From Collybiopsis luxurians FD-317 M1 (taxonomy: Eukaryota > Basidiomycota > Agaricomycetes > Agaricales > Omphalotaceae), in assembly GCA_000827265.1 (NCBI GenBank), contig KN834792.1, positions 62,001-126,000 on the forward strand: a stretch of 64,000 nt of DNA. Reading direction: 5' to 3'. Below the pieces are notes generated by a model. It ran no database searches. It had not been told where the DNA came from and saw only the letters and a program-made list of their open reading frames with translations. Both the position numbers and the translations under genes were made by a program. Of this stretch, positions 60,693 to 64,000 are shown in pieces (the stretch's first letter is position 1; each line of letters begins with the position of its first letter).

Positions 60693-60969
60693 AGATCTAG
60701 TCCAGAGCGCTGTTTATTTTACGAACCCCTGCCTATGGACTATTCGCTAGACGCCAGCGGAGCTTTGGAGGATGTACCCACTGTATAAGATTTTTTTCTT
60801 TCTTTCTACTATCGCCCTGCTATTCCCAAATAATTTGCATGATTGTAGCTCTGTTTGCTCTGTTGTCCGCTCTATACTGTACACACATACTCTTTACAGA
60901 TAAAGTACCACGAACCCGAACAATGATTATGGTCCGATGATTGTCCAATTCAACAAGATAAAGGATTCT
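60693..60969. other. convergent 3' region
   Basis: Short gap between the CHFR-like and GH99-like stops. T-rich sequence at 60788-60806 fits a polyadenylation region. Confidence 0.4.
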
Positions 60970-63542
60970 TCAACGAGGTAGCATGAACCGCAGCGATCTA
61001 GCTATACGATTTCCAGTCCGAGCTTGTCGTCGATTTCCTTCGACCGCAGAAGCTTCCTCGTCGGATCTGGCCGAATCATTACTAGAACCCCCCTCCCTCG
61101 GGCTGCTGGTAGCGGCAGGAGACAAAATATATGTGCCCCCAGAATTTGACGAAACCATGCTCTGAGAATCATCCCAAAAGGAATCTGCAGGCGCTGCCGA
61201 CAGACGGCTACGGGAGAAGGGTATCGGCGCGGACAAATTGGAGCTTATAGACGGTCCGAATCGGGTATCAAGAATTGGAGCCCCGGTTTGGAGACGCGGT
61301 GAAGGAGATGAGATTGGAGATGAGATTGGATCTCCAGCGAAGGAGTCGGGTGGATCCAGACGAGTCAAGTGCGCGATTTTACTGTCTGAAACAGAAAGGG
61401 ACGATGAGGGAGATATCGGGACATCTATCCCGTTCCTGGAGGGAGGGAGAGGAAGAGCACGCGAAGTAGAGGCATATACTAAAGGCTGAGAGGATACCTG
61501 ATTCGTCCTAAAGGCCTGGAAGGCCGAGGGGGTGTTGGTTGAAACCGCACCTACACTCCGAGAAGGATAATAAGGCGGAGGTGGAGCATCGTCTTTCGAT
61601 GTCTCGTTTACAGAATTCGGTTGCCCTCGATCACCAGTTGCGTTTTCTACTCTCACTCTAGTGGACCAGTAGTCTCGAAGCTGTTGAAAAGGAAATACTT
61701 CATGAATGTGGGCTTGACCATGCAGGTATTCTGCAGCAAGGCCACAGATCCGCATGTACCTAGATACGATAATGATTATCTACAAGCTTCTGTGAAAATG
61801 CCAGTACATGCGACTTACCAGTCAGAAGAAACGATGTATCCATCTTCATCCAAGGCCATTAACGGATATCGATTAGAGATTGGCAGTAGTATTTTACTTT
61901 CAACCGAAGGCATCAATGCAGTTCCTTCGTCGTATCTGAAGATGCGGAATCAGGTGTCGAGCATCTTCTAATATGGAAAATGAGATATTACTCATCCCAA
62001 GTCGCGCCATAAATAATCTTCGCACCAAGGGCGCACGCATTGAAGATTTGCCGCCACAAGAATCGACCTCCTTCCCGCTTGATGTTATTGAAAGCCCATC
62101 TACCTCCCGACATGTTGTAGCCCTGCGTTCCGGAAAGCAAGAGATCAATCTGGGGAAGAATGCGTCCATGACATGGAGTCTCCTCACCGAGCCTCCTGGC
62201 AGCACTACAGGCATGTAATCGATTGGGTCTGTAGATCCTCGATTTCTAGCATTGAGAAAATCTATATCCCCCTTCATGATCTCGTTGGCGAATCTGGTAG
62301 CGTCTTCCTCATTTTTGTAACGACCGACTGTCCAAGGGGAAAGTGCATCGAAGGTATCGACCCACATGTATGAAAACTCAAGGTTGCGATCCGCATCTCC
62401 GTCAGCAGTCCGCCAGTGAGTAGGGACTCCTGGAAGAAAAGATATTCTCGGAAATTTGGGGCAAGCTGACGGGAGAAAAACAAACCTGCAATGATATAAA
62501 TCCCGTCGGGAGTGGACTCGCGAAAGAACGAGACAATTTCTCTGACTGTTTGTGGACTGTGGTGAGAATTGAAAAATCCAAACCCTGAAAACCACTCAGT
62601 ACTGGATCACAGACTTGAGAGCAGACGCAGACAAACCTGATAAACAAACTACTGGTCGACCTCGTTCTTTGAGATAATTTGGGCTATCAAGGATACATTT
62701 GTCTCTCATGAGATGTATCCAATCCTGCTCTAAAATCTGCTTCACTCGACTGGGATCAACTCCAGTCACATCGTACCTAGTGTGAAGACCTGTAAGCGAA
62801 GGAGTAGGATCAAGTGAATGAAACTGACATGATGGCAAAAACTCTATTTTCAGCTTCAGCCGCGTGCCTCACATTATCCCCGACTCTGTCGCGCCAGTCC
62901 AGCACGGATTGACGTTGGGGATCACACTGTCCAGCGAAGCGCTGAAGAAAGACACCATCTATACCATGTCGAGCCATCCAGCTGAAGTGCCTAGACAAGC
63001 ATCATTTTCAATCAAACGGGACCTATACTCGGAACCGCACACGCACCAACCTTTGAACGGTTCTAGGGTTGCGAGAGGAGAACAGGAAAGCCTGCTCGCC
63101 CGACTTGTATTTGAAGCCAGGAGCAGGATACAATTCTGATGGTGCTAGTTCAGAGACGTCAGGCCAAAGATCGGTAGCAAGCCTTCCACCGCTTCCGGAC
63201 GCCTCCTCGCCCTTTAGCCAATGCGACCAACCAAGATCACCTAATCTTCCAGTCAGCTCGAGCCCCTCTTCGCCGTATCCTAAGTCAAGGCTCTGCTGCT
63301 CACTTTGCCCAGCACCATCGCCTCGACAAGTAAACCTAGTAATCAAAACCGTTCTAGCGTTCTTCTGTCGTCAATGGAACCAGTAGGAACTCACCAGCCT
63401 TGATACCCAACAAGAAATTTGTTCTGTATAGTGGAGGGGTTGGCTCTAAACCAACCGCTATCAGCGTTCTGTTTGCTTCATCCAGGAATACATCAACCCA
63501 CTTTTCAAGGCTGTGAATGCTTTCTACGTTTGCTTGGGACAT
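60970..63542 (-). CDS. GH99-like (GH71/GH99 clan) glycosidase-like protein
   Basis: The gene starts at 63542 (MSQANVESIHSLEKWVDVFL). Later exons contain HFSWMARHGIDGVFLQRFAG, VFAIMYDVTGVDPSRV, DWIHLMRDK, GVPTHWRTADGDADRN, FDALSPWTVGRY, YMPVVLPGGSGYNMSGG, RFLWRQIFNACALGAKIIYG and TWDEYDEGTAF. These form a TIM-barrel protein of the xylosidase/arabinosidase-named GH99-like family of bacteria and fungi; the Asp/Glu-bearing motifs are plausible catalytic regions. No signal peptide is seen, so it may act inside the cell. The last about 200 residues (GDRGQPNS onward) are Ser/Pro-rich and disordered, ending RSLRFMLPR, which is unusual for a hydrolase. Confidence 0.75.
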
Positions 63543-64000
63543 CGCAGAGTTATTGACCTCGGTTTTCCTGCAGTTAACGTAGTTCCCAAGACAGAGTCAA
63601 CGACCTGACTCATGAGAACGAAGACAGACGAAGGAACGGCCAAAAAGCGTCGATAAATTTTGTATTCATTGTCCAACTCGTGTGGCAGCTGTCACGCAGT
63701 TCGAAAGCGCGCGTTGTTGATGGCCCATGGGTACGTAAAACGCTCACGAGCCAACTGAGACCACAACGTAGGCGACGTACAAAGAGCAGAGCATGATAAA
63801 CAAGGTAGAAGAGGTTAATACACAAACATTTCGCACAGACTGTTGCGCGTCCAAAACGCAGTAATTATTATTTTTTTTTCACTTCTACATATTCGATACA
63901 GACAAGATTTTTAATCCAATCGCCAGAGGAAACATTAAAAAAGATGATACAAACAAGAGCGAATCAAAAAAGAGTGTGATAACTGGTAACCGAAAGCAGT
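63543..64000. other. end of window, no supported gene
   Basis: The promoter of the GH99-like gene. A T run at about 63871-63879 may be 3' UTR of a gene beyond the window. No coding frame is supported. Confidence 0.4.

Noticed and set aside
63610..63825. Minus-strand frame of 71 codons upstream of the GH99-like gene
   Set aside because: Lies in the promoter region, no splice link to the gene and no recognisable feature.

Overview
This window is nuclear DNA from a filamentous basidiomycete, most likely a mushroom-forming agaricomycete. The genes are dense and broken by many short introns (about 50-70 bases, GT..AG, often with a CTAAC or CTGAC branch site). The families present (Mug135-like proteins, Kre9/Knh1-like secreted proteins, fungal 2OG dioxygenases, microsomal P450s, Zn2Cys6 regulators, F-box and BTB proteins) fit that group. 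There is one intron-containing tRNA-Tyr, and no bacterial, viral or CRISPR signal. Spliced structures were read by eye, so exon edges are inferred except where reading frame and phase forced them.

Layout. 1-8.3 kb holds the 3' end of a Mug135-like gene, the CCR4-NOT deadenylase CAF1 (-), a large Rif1-like telomere/replication-timing gene (-) and an F-box protein (+). 8.7-14.1 kb is a local family of Fe(II)/2-oxoglutarate dioxygenases: one copy with a lost start codon and a replaced iron ligand (-), one internally deleted relic (-), one multiply frameshifted pseudogene (+) and one intact gene (+). 14.2-19.8 kb has a protein with two XPA-C-like repeats and two Kre9/Knh1-like secreted proteins. 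20.2-22.4 kb is a CorA-like transporter (-). 23.7-28.1 kb has a second Mug135-like gene, a solo LTR with target-site duplication, a gene remnant, an unrecognised minus-strand gene and an EBP/EXPERA sterol isomerase-like gene. 28.9-36.8 kb has a GPI-type GH128 glucanase, a third Mug135-like gene, MON1 and a MYND zinc-finger protein.

37.4-44.9 kb is a recent direct duplication of a 2.6 kb block, each copy holding one intact 13-exon cytochrome P450. The 2.25 kb between the copies contains a second solo LTR of the same family and a 25-bp perfect inverted repeat. 45.2-49.1 kb has guanine deaminase, tRNA-Tyr(GUA) and a BTB protein (-). 49.3-53.7 kb has a fourth Mug135-like gene flanked by old direct repeats, then a poorly resolved minus-strand gene. 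55-63.5 kb has a Zn2Cys6 transcription factor, a CHFR-like RING protein and a GH99-like protein (-).

Housekeeping genes (CAF1, Rif1, MON1, EBP, guanine deaminase, CHFR-like) alternate with fast-evolving accessory genes (2OG cluster, Mug135-like family, P450 pair, solo LTRs). No clear biosynthetic cluster is seen. The most notable signals are the decaying 2OG family, the dispersed Mug135-like family, the P450 segmental duplication with solo LTR, and the tandem XPA-C-like protein.
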